Below are positions 49,094-57,855 of a DNA stretch of 62,714 nucleotides, piece after piece. A program made the position numbers and the translations under genes. Location: the IMG/VR virus record IMGVR_UViG_3300010885_024601, positions 1 to 62,714 of that record, one strand, 5' to 3'. The DNA is from a virus. The notes beneath the pieces were generated by a model. It did not search any database, was not told where the DNA came from, and worked only from the letters and a program-made list of their open reading frames with translations. Within the stretch, counting starts at the first letter, position 1; the number at the start of each line of letters is the position of its first letter.

Positions 49094-51443
49094 GCTGTGC
49101 TCCTTGTTGGTCGATTTGGCGGTGCTGCACACCGTGCTGGGCTTCCAGCTTCTCGCGGTCCAGTTGCAGCTTGGCTGAGTCCTGTGCTTGGTCCGCTTGT
49201 TCCTTTTGCTGGTCCAATTGCAAGTGCTGTTGGTCCAGCTGGAGCTTGGCTTGGTCGCGTTTGGCGCTTTGATCCAGCTCCTGCTTCTTCAGGCCCACCA
49301 ATGGGTCTTCCTGCGGGCCCTGCATCTCTGTCTGCATCTTCTTGGCTTCTTGGTAGAACTGGGCCGTCTTCATGGCGACCATGCCCTCGCGTTGCAGCGC
49401 AGAAATCATGTTCTGTGGGTCCATGCCGTACTGCTTGAACAATTCCGCTTCCACATCCTCTTCCGCCTTGAGGCGCAAGTGCTCAAAGATGTGCTTTTGC
49501 AGATTGACCGCGACGTTGGGCATGCTTGCCACCAAGGGGGACATGCCCATCATCAAGTGGGACATGATGTGCGCATCGTGCTGCTGGCCAGCGAAGGCTT
49601 TGAGCGCCACGCCGTCCAACGCCTGTGCGTTTTCGCTCATCGGGTCCTTTGGCTTGTCCACGTTAGAGCCATTGAGCAAATCATCGATGTCGCGCACGCC
49701 AATCGCCTCATACATGCGGCGGTATGCCTCGTACATGTTGTGCATCTGCGGTGCGCTCTGCGCCAGCTGCAGCTGCGTCTGCGCCATGGTGATGCGCTGG
49801 GCCACGGAGAAGATGTTGGGGTCAGAAACAGGCAACACATCGACGCGGTCGTCAAAGTCGCGCTTCTTGATGAAGCGGCTCTCGCCGGGAACGTCGTATG
49901 GGTACTCGTCGGGCATGTACTCGCCAAAACCCTTGGCCAACAAAGCAAACTCCAGCTTCTGGCTGTAGTGCATGCGCTTGTGGATGGACGACATGACCGC
50001 GTTGCCCTTCTCGAGCAAAGCAATCGTGGTGCCCACGGCAGCGTTTTGGTTGCTGTCGCCGACCTGCATGTCGGTGATGCTTGCCAAGCGGCGGCCAGCA
50101 TCGATACAAGAGCCCAACAGGGCCATCAATGTCTGGCTTGGCTCCTTGTATGGCAGCGGCAGGATAGATGCCTGCAAATCGGCACCGCCCACGTCAATGT
50201 CGCGCCACTCGCCGGGGCTCAGGGGCACGTCGTCGTTCATGATACGAGCGCCCTTGGCCTTGAAACCTGCTGGCAGGTTTGACAAGGTGCCCGAGTCGAT
50301 CAACTGCTGCAAAGCAGAGGTGGAAGTCTTTGTCAGGCCGCCGATGAGGTGCAAGAAGCCAAGGCCGTATGCGCCGGGACCCTGAACCAAGAGGTAATGG
50401 ATGTAGTACTGCTTGCGGGCGTAGGTCTCGTCGCCCTCTTTCCAGTTGCGGCGCACGCCAACCACGTCACCCGTAGTCTCGTCCAGCGTGACTATGTACG
50501 GCAGGGCAATTCCTGTCTCTTCGCCGTCTTCATCCTTGTGCTCAAAGCCCTGCAAGTCCAAATCAACTTGGAACTCCAACAAGGACATCTCTTCCTCGGT
50601 TGAGTTGGGCTGGACACCCGTAGTCTTGTCGACTTCCTTCTTAATAATGCTCTGGCCCGCTTCACCAGAGGTGGTGGGCATGGCGTTGTCAAGGTACTGC
50701 CCGCGCACGACCGCCTTTTGGTAGTCGTTGGTGGTCATGAACACGCGGTGCGTGATCCGCGAGCATTCGCTCATCACTGACGAGCCGTTGTACGGAATGT
50801 ACAAGTTGTCTGGCAACACGAGTGCACTCACCATGCGCTGCTTGTTTTCGTCAAAGTAGACCTTCTTGAACGCCGAGCCGCCGTAGCCGACGTAAAACAG
50901 CATCTGGTCGAAGTCAGGGGTGTACTCTTCCATCACCGAGGTGATTTGGTAGTTCATGAAGTTGCGCACGCGCTCTGCCTGCGCCAACTTCTCGCGTGTC
51001 TCTTTGCCCAGCACCTGTGTACGCACAGGGCCTTCGGCGGGCATCAGCTCTTTCAGGGCTGTGGACTGGAACTGCACGATGGCCTCGGTCAACAGAGGGT
51101 GGCTCACGCCGCACGCGCCTTTGAACGGTTTGGTACGCTCTTCAAACGTGAAGCCCAAGAGCTTCAGGCCCTTGCCGTACTGCTCTTCCCACTCCTTGCG
51201 TGAGGACTGGTCTGCCTCGAACAATGACTGCAATTCAGAAGACATGGTGGCCAAGACCGATGAGTCAATGACCTCTGCAAGGTTGCTGTCAAACGCAACC
51301 TTGCTGTCCTCTTCCTCGCCAATGCTGACTGTTGCGCCGCCTTCGTCATCGATCTCAATCTCGATGTCCGGCATTTCTGCTTCTTTGTCAAATTCAATCA
51401 GCGCTTCACCCGCTGGCATGTCATTGTTGCGTTCGATAGCCAT
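48987..51443 (-). CDS. Portal protein
   Basis: 818 residues. After an acidic N-terminus come LQSLFEADQSSRKEWEEQYG, KPFKGACGVSHPLLTEAIVQ, FQSTALKELMPAEGPVRTQV and DQMLFYVGYGGSAFKKVYFD, a pattern conserved in large podovirus-like portals. The middle has DVPLSPGEWRDIDVGGADLQ and QVGDSNQNAAVGTTIALLEK. The C-terminal 130 residues are Gln/Lys-rich coiled coil, which may form a barrel. Twelve copies would form the DNA channel at one vertex. Confidence 0.9.
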   Translation of the reverse strand: MAIERNNDMPAGEALIEFDKEAEMPDIEIEIDDEGGATVSIGEEEDSKVAFDSNLAEVIDSSVLATMSSELQSLFEADQSSRKEWEEQYGKGLKLLGFTFEERTKPFKGACGVSHPLLTEAIVQFQSTALKELMPAEGPVRTQVLGKETREKLAQAERVRNFMNYQITSVMEEYTPDFDQMLFYVGYGGSAFKKVYFDENKQRMVSALVLPDNLYIPYNGSSVMSECSRITHRVFMTTNDYQKAVVRGQYLDNAMPTTSGEAGQSIIKKEVDKTTGVQPNSTEEEMSLLEFQVDLDLQGFEHKDEDGEETGIALPYIVTLDETTGDVVGVRRNWKEGDETYARKQYYIHYLLVQGPGAYGLGFLHLIGGLTKTSTSALQQLIDSGTLSNLPAGFKAKGARIMNDDVPLSPGEWRDIDVGGADLQASILPLPYKEPSQTLMALLGSCIDAGRRLASITDMQVGDSNQNAAVGTTIALLEKGNAVMSSIHKRMHYSQKLEFALLAKGFGEYMPDEYPYDVPGESRFIKKRDFDDRVDVLPVSDPNIFSVAQRITMAQTQLQLAQSAPQMHNMYEAYRRMYEAIGVRDIDDLLNGSNVDKPKDPMSENAQALDGVALKAFAGQQHDAHIMSHLMMGMSPLVASMPNVAVNLQKHIFEHLRLKAEEDVEAELFKQYGMDPQNMISALQREGMVAMKTAQFYQEAKKMQTEMQGPQEDPLVGLKKQELDQSAKRDQAKLQLDQQHLQLDQQKEQADQAQDSAKLQLDREKLEAQHGVQHRQIDQQGAQHANQLTQQAIQNAQAVQQQNADRIAQAQQASQPQS

Positions 51444-51452
51444 GTGTATTCC

Positions 51453-54095
51453 TTATAGGTAGCGGCGATTATCGCCGTTGACGCGCTCTACTGCGCCGCC
51501 GTGTGCCATATCAACTTGTCCCCAGCCGGGAGGATTATCACTGCGTTGCACGCCTTGCATTGGATCAATCCCATCTTTCCAGTCGCGATAAGCACGGTTC
51601 CAGTCTACAACCGACCCGGAAACCGAAGCTCCAGTGCGATCTTTGGTGTAGCTATTTTGCTTAAGTTGACCAATATGCTTTTCGCCTTTTTCAATAAATT
51701 TAAAAATGTCATCCCACTGGTTTGTTGCGGGTTCTGAGTTAAACGCCCCACGAATTTGAGTAATGTTCCACTTGTCGCCCTTGCCTGCGTCCGACTTAGC
51801 CATCTCCAACGTAACTGTTGGTTGGCCCTTGTCGTTGCGCAAAGAGTAGACCTTGACTAGGCCTTCATCAAACGCTTTTTTGCCTCCGTACGGCAGCCCT
51901 GTATATGCCATTCCATATGTATCACCATCAGAATAGCCGCCTACGGAATGATTCATGAGCTTACCTTCAAGGGACGTGGCGCGAGCATCTGTAATTTGTC
52001 TCCACTCGCCTGTGCCCCCTGACAAGAAAGACTTGGTGAACATTTCAAGGACAGGCTTGGGTATCGTGCCGCCCTTGTCCGCCCTAGCAATCGCTGTGTC
52101 GTAGTCGCGGTATACCTGCAGCTTCTTTCCGCCTTCGATCATGGCGTCGGCAAAACTCATGTTCTTAAGTTTATTGGCGGGCACCGCAGCTATATTTTCC
52201 GCCACCTGCTTGGGCGACAAGAAATCAAGATATGGCTGCTCAATGTCATAGATTGGTTGCTGGCGCTGCAAAGCCCCCTGTACTCCAGAAGGAAGCGTGC
52301 CTTCTTCACCCGCTGCAACAAGATTTCTTAAGATGCGAGTAGAGCTTGGGTAACTTTCGAGGTCGGGAAGGGCATAGGTTGACAGGCTTGCGTTTTGGAA
52401 ATCGTTTGGCACGCCTTCTGCCGTCATTTGCTGTCGTTGTTGCTCTCTAAGATCCGTCATGTGCTTATTAAACAAGCTGCGAGCATCCGCATCCGATGGG
52501 TTATGTAGCCCCAACACCGTGCCTTGAATATTTGTCTGCTCGTCGTAGAACTTTTCCAAGTGGCGCTTGGCCATCTCATGCCCCGGCGCGTTTGGATCAC
52601 GGGCAGCCGCAAGCAAGTAAGGCGGGAACCTTTCAACATCACGGCCCGACAAGGGCAGATCGCCCGTGCGCATGGCGTTTCTCAACGAATCGTCGCCCGT
52701 GCCGTACTCGGTAGTGAAATACTTGCGGGCTTTCTTGTCAATAAAGTCAGTAACCATGTCCCTGTTTTCCTCGGGGACCTCTTGCCTAGTACGGGCGTTG
52801 TACCTGTCTAGCAATTCATCAAACTTGGACAGTTCCTGTTTATCCAACGACCCAGAAGTGGCAAACGTACCGCCGCGTGGCTTGACTGCGTAAGCAATTG
52901 GCGGGCTAATCGGAGCCAGCATGCCTTCGCCTTCCATACCGCGCAGCACCTGACGGGCAGTTTCCTTACCCACGAACTTTGCAGCGGGGGCAGCCGCTTT
53001 GCCAAAGCCCGGAGCCATGATCTCACCCATAGACTCCATGCCAGAAGACTCTGGGCGGGCAGGAGTGATACGCGGGACCATGCCGCGGATCTCTTCACTG
53101 GTCGGAGCAATGGTTTTTTCATCTACCTTCACGCCGCCCGGGCCAAAGGAGAAGTTGATACCCTTGCGGCCCAAGGATTCCACATCCCCCACAAGACCGG
53201 GGACCTGAGACACCGCTCCGCGGACAAGAGACTCCGCATTACTGGCCGCGCCGCGGCCAACATCAGTGCCCACACTCTTCAACGCCTCCAAAGCTGCGCG
53301 GGCCGTGGTCGGTTGTGCAAGGACCTTGCGTGTTTCCTCGTTGATACCGCCGTCACCAATGGCAATTTCGCCGTAAATCGGGCTGCCGTCGTACCTGTGC
53401 ACCACTCCGCCGTCCTTAAACCGCGCAACTTGCGGTTTTTGCGTTGGAAATGGGCTTTGATAGGTCAGATCTAGACCGGCTAATGCGTTTGGCGTCGTAT
53501 CTGGCTCTTCAACAGGCGCTTGCGCCTCTTTCCAGATGTCCTCATCGGGAGTTTCAGGCTTGTCATCGGCCAAAAACATCATGGCCATCGCCGCTTTGTA
53601 GCCGGGACCCGCATCTTTGACAATATTTTGTGCCGAGAGCCCCGATCCAAGGGCCTTGGTCATGGTTTTCTCGCTTGCCGTGGGCTCCGCAGCAGGCAAA
53701 GCAGCCACTTTGTCCCCACCAAGCGTCTTAGAAATCCGTGCAACATACCCCTGAGTCTCCGCTGGCAAAGCTTTTGGGTCCGCACCCGACGCCAACCACT
53801 TGTCCGTGTTGCCCGGACCCCAGTTGTACGCAATCAAAGCCTTTTGCGTGTCCCCATACTTGTCCACCATGGCCTTCAAATAATCCTTACCCACCCGCGC
53901 CAACTCATCCGGGCCCTTATCCTGCGCCGGGGCCACACCAAAACCGGGAGACTTCGCAGTCTTTGGCATGACTTGCATCTCACCTTGCGCACCCTTAGGT
54001 GACGTGAGCAAGTTGCCCTTGTCATCGTAGCGCTTGCCTTGGCTCTCGGCTTGCTTTACCGCTGCGTGGAGTTGATCAAAAAAGTCTTGGGCCAT
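51453..54095 (-). CDS. Large virion protein with N-terminal lytic transglycosylase
   Basis: 880 residues. The N-terminal 110 residues read AAVKQAESQGKRYD (catalytic Glu in ES), SPKGAQGEMQVMPKTAKSPG and ALIAYNWGPGNTDKW, the motifs of SLT-type lysozymes that cut glycan strands. A long disordered and helical part follows. The C-terminal part has VYSLRNDKGQPTVTLEMAKS and WNITQIRGAFNSEP, resembling the PcfJ-like domain seen at the end of phage structural proteins. It probably cuts the cell wall locally on DNA entry. Its place between terminase and portal is unusual. Confidence 0.82.
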   Translation of the reverse strand: MAQDFFDQLHAAVKQAESQGKRYDDKGNLLTSPKGAQGEMQVMPKTAKSPGFGVAPAQDKGPDELARVGKDYLKAMVDKYGDTQKALIAYNWGPGNTDKWLASGADPKALPAETQGYVARISKTLGGDKVAALPAAEPTASEKTMTKALGSGLSAQNIVKDAGPGYKAAMAMMFLADDKPETPDEDIWKEAQAPVEEPDTTPNALAGLDLTYQSPFPTQKPQVARFKDGGVVHRYDGSPIYGEIAIGDGGINEETRKVLAQPTTARAALEALKSVGTDVGRGAASNAESLVRGAVSQVPGLVGDVESLGRKGINFSFGPGGVKVDEKTIAPTSEEIRGMVPRITPARPESSGMESMGEIMAPGFGKAAAPAAKFVGKETARQVLRGMEGEGMLAPISPPIAYAVKPRGGTFATSGSLDKQELSKFDELLDRYNARTRQEVPEENRDMVTDFIDKKARKYFTTEYGTGDDSLRNAMRTGDLPLSGRDVERFPPYLLAAARDPNAPGHEMAKRHLEKFYDEQTNIQGTVLGLHNPSDADARSLFNKHMTDLREQQRQQMTAEGVPNDFQNASLSTYALPDLESYPSSTRILRNLVAAGEEGTLPSGVQGALQRQQPIYDIEQPYLDFLSPKQVAENIAAVPANKLKNMSFADAMIEGGKKLQVYRDYDTAIARADKGGTIPKPVLEMFTKSFLSGGTGEWRQITDARATSLEGKLMNHSVGGYSDGDTYGMAYTGLPYGGKKAFDEGLVKVYSLRNDKGQPTVTLEMAKSDAGKGDKWNITQIRGAFNSEPATNQWDDIFKFIEKGEKHIGQLKQNSYTKDRTGASVSGSVVDWNRAYRDWKDGIDPMQGVQRSDNPPGWGQVDMAHGGAVERVNGDNRRYL

Positions 54096-54139
54096 GGTCC
54101 GGGGTCCTCGGATAAAGTTGCCACATTTTAGGGCCTATG

Positions 54140-55606
54140 TCAATAATACTCAACAGGCTCTTGATTTGGCTCGGGCTCATCCCAGTCATCATCCTGCAAG
54201 GAAATAAACCCGCCCTGACGAAAACGGTTCCATGCCATCACCGCCGTGTCCACTTGGTCATCGTTCGATCCGTTCGGAAAAGCAGCACACTCCTCCACCA
54301 TATCATCCGCCCACTCCTGATCCTCAGGGTACCAAACCATCCCCGACTCCAGAATCGGTGCAACAGAGTTGGCGCGACTGATTTTGTCCTGACCAGTCCT
54401 GCGGCCGCCCGGAGAGAACATCGTGACAGGGATGCCGAGCTTACGCAGTTCTTGCTGCAGCGGAGTTCCAGTGGCCTTGGCCTCGATCAAGACGTTGTCG
54501 GGCTTCCAATACTGGTACTCGTCCCGTGCAACGCGTTTCAACTCCGGGAAATCCCAGCGACCTTTGCGCACGTTTAACAAGATGAGGTTGGGGCCCGAGT
54601 CCGCATCGGGATGGAACACGCCCCATGTGCTGATGACCGAGAAGTCAGCGGTCTCTTTTTTGGAGTACGCCGTGTCCATGCATTGCAAGATGTACTCACA
54701 AGACGGGGGTTCTGCAAAAGTCCACTTGCGCCACCACTCGCGTTTCAGGATCGCACCCTCAGAGTTGGTAGGCTGCTGCTGCCACTGGGCATTCCACTTG
54801 GGCAAGCCAATGGAGAACTTGACCTTCTCTAACTCGTCAATCTTCCAGTAGCCCGGCCAAAGGGGCTTGCCGCTTGGCAGGATGGCTGGGAACTCCAACA
54901 CCTCCCACTGGTCAGCCTTCAAGTTTTTCTGCATCTTCAGCAGACGGCCAGCAACGTCGTCGGTCTTCCAACGGGTGTTGATCAGGATGATTGCGCCGCC
55001 CGGTTGTAAACGCTGACGGGGGCCTGACTCGTACCAATCCCAAGTGTTTTGCATCGCCGTGTCCGAAATCGCATCCTGTTCGTCCAAGATGTCGTCCAGC
55101 ACAATGATGTCACCTCCGCGACCCGTCATCGCACCGCCCTTACCAATAAAGAAGGCTTCCCCGCCTTGGGCCGTGTTCCACCGTCCGGCGGCCTTGCTGT
55201 CAGCAGAAAGCTGCATGTTGGGAAAAATTTCCTTGTACCGCTCGTCATCAACAAGGTTACGGATCATCCGGCCAAAGCGTTGCGCTAGTTCAGCAGTGTG
55301 GGATCCAACGATGAGCTTGGACTGTGGCAAACGGCCCATGAGGTAGGCAGGAAAGAGATAGCTCCCAAGCTGGGACTTCCCGTGCCGGGGCGGCATGGCG
55401 ATGATCAGGCGTTTGCATTCCCCGGTGATGACTCGGTCGAATTTGTCCGCAATGATTCGATGGTGCTCCCCGACCAACATCTCAGGCCAAACGTATTGGC
55501 AAAAGTCGATGAATTTGGTTGTTGCACGCTCATGCGTTTCAAGGAGCTTGAGCCGCAGCTCCAAGCGTAATTGTTCTTCTTCAATGTCGGCAGGTACGTG
55601 TGCCAT
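54140..55606 (-). CDS. terL: Terminase large subunit
   Basis: 488 residues. ATPase: Walker A MPPRHGKSQLGSYLFPAYL (about 73-91), Walker B DIIVLDDILDEQDA (about 170). Nuclease: CMDTAYSKKETADFSVIS (first Asp), NVLIEAKATGTPLQQELRK, and DDQVDTAVMAW (last Asp). It pumps and cuts DNA at packaging. The T4 gp17-like form goes with headful packaging, and the circular contig agrees. The small subunit is 4.3 kb away at 59947-60621. Confidence 0.95.
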   Translation of the reverse strand: MAHVPADIEEEQLRLELRLKLLETHERATTKFIDFCQYVWPEMLVGEHHRIIADKFDRVITGECKRLIIAMPPRHGKSQLGSYLFPAYLMGRLPQSKLIVGSHTAELAQRFGRMIRNLVDDERYKEIFPNMQLSADSKAAGRWNTAQGGEAFFIGKGGAMTGRGGDIIVLDDILDEQDAISDTAMQNTWDWYESGPRQRLQPGGAIILINTRWKTDDVAGRLLKMQKNLKADQWEVLEFPAILPSGKPLWPGYWKIDELEKVKFSIGLPKWNAQWQQQPTNSEGAILKREWWRKWTFAEPPSCEYILQCMDTAYSKKETADFSVISTWGVFHPDADSGPNLILLNVRKGRWDFPELKRVARDEYQYWKPDNVLIEAKATGTPLQQELRKLGIPVTMFSPGGRRTGQDKISRANSVAPILESGMVWYPEDQEWADDMVEECAAFPNGSNDDQVDTAVMAWNRFRQGGFISLQDDDWDEPEPNQEPVEYY

Positions 55607-55850
55607 GGCAGACTCTCAAGTTCTGGAATTTTTATATATTACCCCACCCTAGCCTTTTTTAAAACAAGGGGGTGGTTTTGTGGGTTGCCTGATAAGTATT
55701 TGTGGGGAAATTGTTTGTCTCAAACCGAGGCGGAGGCTGACTCTAAACAGACGGGTGCAAATATGGCCCTCCCCCTACGGAAAAGACAAGGAAAGCCGCA
55801 GTCATAGACAAGGTATCCGCGGGCCCACCCACCCCCGCCACCACCCATTG

Positions 55851-55879
55851 GGAATACTTTTACAAAATCAGCCTGTCAA
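55851..55879 (-). promoter_or_regulatory. Candidate late promoter before terminase and head genes
   Basis: On the minus strand TTGACA (55874-55879) is 17 bases from TATTCC (55851-55856). The -35 is perfect, the -10 poor, a usual sign of an activator-dependent promoter. Directly upstream lies the 26-base palindrome 55890-55915. It would drive the terminase, portal, scaffold and capsid genes. Confidence 0.6.
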
Positions 55880-55889
55880 GTTATTTCTT

Positions 55890-55915
55890 CCTATCACCTC
55901 GGCCGAGGTGATAGG
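55890..55915. promoter_or_regulatory. 26-base perfect palindrome
   Basis: CCTATCACCTCGG is followed at once by its exact reverse complement. It lies 10 bases upstream of the -35 of the candidate late promoter. It contains ATCACCTC, also present in the inverted repeat at 57586-57609. It may be a binding site for a dimeric activator or a leftward terminator stem. Confidence 0.65.
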
Positions 55916-55940
55916 CGGAGGCTATGGCACAGGCCAAAAG

Positions 55941-55962
55941 AAACCCAGCAGCTGCTGGGTTT
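55941..55962 (-). terminator. Terminator-like palindrome after gene 55975-56445
   Basis: AAACCCAGCAG and its exact reverse complement CTGCTGGGTTT adjoin (22 bases in all). Leftward, the stem is followed by CTTTTGG, a short U tract. It ends the leader-cassette gene block just before the late promoter. Confidence 0.7.
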
Positions 55963-55974
55963 GTGCGGATCAGG

Positions 55975-56445
55975 TTAGTTGCACTCGATCCGGTATGTTG
56001 TGACTTCCTCTATTCGTGTGCCAGTTGCCACCTTCCTACAGGTGGGGGATCCGTCTCGCACGTAAGCGCTGATGCTGATGCGCACATCATCCAGCTGGAT
56101 CGTGTAGTCCTTGTTCAAGAACCGGGCCCACTCTTTCTCTTCCACCTTGTCGGTGAACTGCAAAAAGAAACCCAGCATGTCCACCAGCTTGGGGTCCTTG
56201 AATCCCTCCAAGTCATGCAGGGTCAAGTGGATGACTGGGCAATGATAGCTCGTGCTGGTAATGAACAAGGTACTGGCCTCTTCTGCATTCAAATCCTTGA
56301 ATGCACCGGAGTACTTTGCACGAATGATCATTCGTTGTTCTTCCATTTGCTTTGCTCTAGTGATCAGCGCATGCCCCTCTTGCTTGGATGACTGGACGTA
56401 GTTATTGATCGCTCTGATCAGAGGGTTTACTTTGCGAGTGTTCAT
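55975..56445 (-). CDS. Hypothetical early-type protein, 156 residues
   Basis: ATG 56445 with leader AGAAAGGATAG (56450-56460); an in-frame extension to 56523 would cover the promoter and is rejected. The product begins MNTRKVNPLIRAINNYVQSS, has a helical, charged first half, then ITSTSYHCPVIHLTLHDLEG and a beta-rich end with two Cys. No family is recognised. It has its own promoter. Confidence 0.75.
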   Translation of the reverse strand: MNTRKVNPLIRAINNYVQSSKQEGHALITRAKQMEEQRMIIRAKYSGAFKDLNAEEASTLFITSTSYHCPVIHLTLHDLEGFKDPKLVDMLGFFLQFTDKVEEKEWARFLNKDYTIQLDDVRISISAYVRDGSPTCRKVATGTRIEEVTTYRIECN

Positions 56446-56493
56446 TTCTCTATCCTTTCTAAGTTGTACTGGACCGGCTGGTCCAGTAACTAC

Positions 56494-56522
56494 ATTATAG
56501 GGGCAATGGGCCCGAGGGCCCA
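56494..56522 (-). promoter_or_regulatory. Cassette promoter for gene 55975-56445
   Basis: Minus strand: TATAAT at 56494-56499; 17 bases upstream TGGGCC (56517-56522) stands for the -35. Between promoter and leader lies the inverted repeat ACTGGACC/GGTCCAGT (56468-56487). A second inverted repeat, CAATGGGCCC/GGGCCCATTG, covers the -35 region (56504-56526). Confidence 0.65.
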
Positions 56523-56532
56523 TTGATTGTTG

Positions 56533-56964
56533 CTATCGGGCCCGCACTACCAGATCGATAGAGTTAATCGTGTCATGGATGTGAGATTCGAGGTATTCGT
56601 TCATCCACTCGCTGATGCTGTTGTCGATGTCGATGTTGTCGTTTATGTAGTCCTGCACCTTGTCGTTGATGTCGAGGTTGTCCTCGACCCAGCTCTCGAC
56701 GCGGCTGTCGAAGTTGGAGCTGGCCCAGTTGTCGATCTCATTGCGGATCAGGTCGAGCAGCGCCAGCTTCTCGGGGCTTGGACCGCGGGCCTGATCGAAT
56801 GCATTTGCGGCAGTGTTCAACACTACCATGACCGCGGTCATGGCATGCGCTTGAGATTCAGTTGGCAATGCAGCGATTACATCGTTTGCATAGATGACGG
56901 CTTCGTCGATGTCGCAACCGCGTGATGCGAACATGGTGCTGGTGTGTTTACGAATCGGGTTCAT
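56533..56964 (-). CDS. Hypothetical early-type protein, 143 residues
   Basis: ATG 56964 with leader AGAAAGGATAG (56969-56979). MNPIRKHTSTMFASRGCDID is followed by a helical region (ANDVIAALPTESQAHAMTAV) and a very acidic, Asp/Asn-rich C-terminal half with repeated short segments (SWVEDNLDINDKVQDYINDN). It may mimic DNA charge. It ends just before the next cassette; the stop TAG is part of the conserved GATAG at the cassette start. Confidence 0.75.
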   Translation of the reverse strand: MNPIRKHTSTMFASRGCDIDEAVIYANDVIAALPTESQAHAMTAVMVVLNTAANAFDQARGPSPEKLALLDLIRNEIDNWASSNFDSRVESWVEDNLDINDKVQDYINDNIDIDNSISEWMNEYLESHIHDTINSIDLVVRAR

Positions 56965-57010
56965 ATCTCTATCCTTTCTAGGTTGACCAGCATTGTTGCT
57001 GGTTGCATCC

Positions 57011-57039
57011 ATTATAGCCCAGCTGGGCAGCTGGGCTAA
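57011..57039 (-). promoter_or_regulatory. Cassette promoter for gene 56533-56964
   Basis: Minus strand: TTAGCC (57034-57039), 17 bases, TATAAT (57011-57016), followed by a leader with inverted repeat ACCAGCA/TGCTGGT (about 56986-57003) and AGAAAGGATAG. The region between the promoter elements is itself palindromic (AGCCCAGCT/AGCTGGGCT). Confidence 0.7.
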
Positions 57040-57049
57040 TGAATTGTTT

Positions 57050-57073
57050 CTATCAGGGCCGCGGCCCTGATAG
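57050..57073 (-). terminator. 24-base palindrome after gene 57076-57564
   Basis: CTATCAGGGCCG is followed by its exact reverse complement. It starts two bases beyond the stop codon and leads into GATAGAAACAATT. The A/T tail is imperfect as a U tract, but a terminator or mRNA-end stem is likely, separating this gene from the next cassette promoter. Confidence 0.65.
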
Positions 57074-57075
57074 GG

Positions 57076-57564
57076 TTACCTGTACCAGTAGTCGACGCCG
57101 TCGATGTTGATGCAGGAATAATCCGCGCGAACATTGCCCGCGGTCCTGTGCCAATCAATCTCAATATATGACGGCAGCTCCCGCGGGAGGTCTCCGATGT
57201 CCGACACCAGATCCGCTACATACTCCACAAAATAGCTTTCACGAATCAGGGTGATTGGGTACCAGTCCCCGCGCCACTGCTCATCTCCGCCATACCCGCG
57301 GAGATCCTCCATGATGGTCATCAGGCCCACGCGCTCGAGATTATCGGGACCGTTGTCCCATTCCAGCAGCTCGGCCCGAGCTGTCTCCAGATCTTTCCAT
57401 TCAGGCGTCGACTGTGTGTCTTCGCTGTCGTGGTAGTTGTACGCGTCCTCGCATGCGTCGACGTGGTCTTGCAGCTGCTCGCGCTCGGCCTCCAGCTCCT
57501 CGATTCGCTCAATGAGCGAGCGCACATCCAAGATATCGTGCATATTGTTTTCAGTGATTGACAT
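57076..57564 (-). CDS. Acidic coiled-coil protein, 162 residues
   Basis: ATG 57564 with leader AGAAAGGATAG (57570-57580). The first half is acidic coiled coil (MHDILDVRSLIERIEELEAE); the second half has WYPITLIRESYFVEYVADLV and LPSYIEIDWHRTAGNVRADY, ending GVDYWYR. I know this C-terminal pattern from phage and plasmid proteins that lie near antirestriction-type genes, but no function is established; similarity to ArdA is only in charge and context. Confidence 0.75.
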   Translation of the reverse strand: MSITENNMHDILDVRSLIERIEELEAEREQLQDHVDACEDAYNYHDSEDTQSTPEWKDLETARAELLEWDNGPDNLERVGLMTIMEDLRGYGGDEQWRGDWYPITLIRESYFVEYVADLVSDIGDLPRELPSYIEIDWHRTAGNVRADYSCINIDGVDYWYR

Positions 57565-57585
57565 GGTCTCTATCCTTTCTGTTAC

Positions 57586-57624
57586 TGAGGTGATCAGTAT
57601 ATCACCTCAGGGCCCGCGGGCCAT
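57586..57624 (-). promoter_or_regulatory. Cassette promoter and operator-like repeat for gene 57076-57564
   Basis: Minus strand: ATGGCC (57619-57624), 17 bases, TATACT (57596-57601). The -10 is at the centre of an inverted repeat, TGAGGTGAT/ATCACCTCA (57586-57609). This fits repressor binding over the -10. Leader AGAAAGGATAG follows. Confidence 0.7.
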
Positions 57625-57633
57625 GAATAATTT

Positions 57634-57855
57634 CTATCGGATATGCACCACCGATAGATGGGCAGCGGTCCAGCTGGGCGCGGCCCCAGCTCGCGCCCCT
57701 AGATCCTCGGCCGTCGGATCCGCGGGCCACGTGATCCGACGCCAGCAGTAGGGACAATGCCCCGCCATCTGTCGGGGCAGCTCGCGCACCTCACGGACCG
57801 CGGGCACGTTGTGCACGGGGCAGCGCCCCGTCATCTCAAAGTGCGAGGCCGTCAT
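57634..57855 (-). CDS. Small zinc-finger-like protein, 73 residues
   Basis: ATG 57855, overlapping the upstream TAA (TAATG). CPVH (about 12-15) and CPYCWRR (about 34-40) give a CxxH/CxxC zinc site; the rest is TWPADPTAEDLGARAGAAPS and ends SVVHIR. The stop TAG is within the conserved GATAGAAATTATTCAT of the next cassette. No precise family. Confidence 0.7.
   Translation of the reverse strand: MTASHFEMTGRCPVHNVPAVREVRELPRQMAGHCPYCWRRITWPADPTAEDLGARAGAAPSWTAAHLSVVHIR

Larger units (their letters stand above)
55607..55974. other. 368-base gene-free leader upstream of terminase large subunit
   Basis: No convincing reading frame on either strand. From right to left it holds a terminator-like palindrome (55941-55962), a 26-base perfect palindrome (55890-55915), a leftward promoter (55851-55879), and then about 245 bases of untranslated leader to the terminase start. 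A T/A-rich block (TTTTTATATATTA near 55628) precedes the start codon. The minus-strand leader may have regulatory structure. Confidence 0.7.

Noticed and set aside
55680-56003. 107-codon plus-strand frame in the leader upstream of terL
   Set aside because: It runs through the palindromes and the candidate promoter, has no ribosome site and an unlikely composition.
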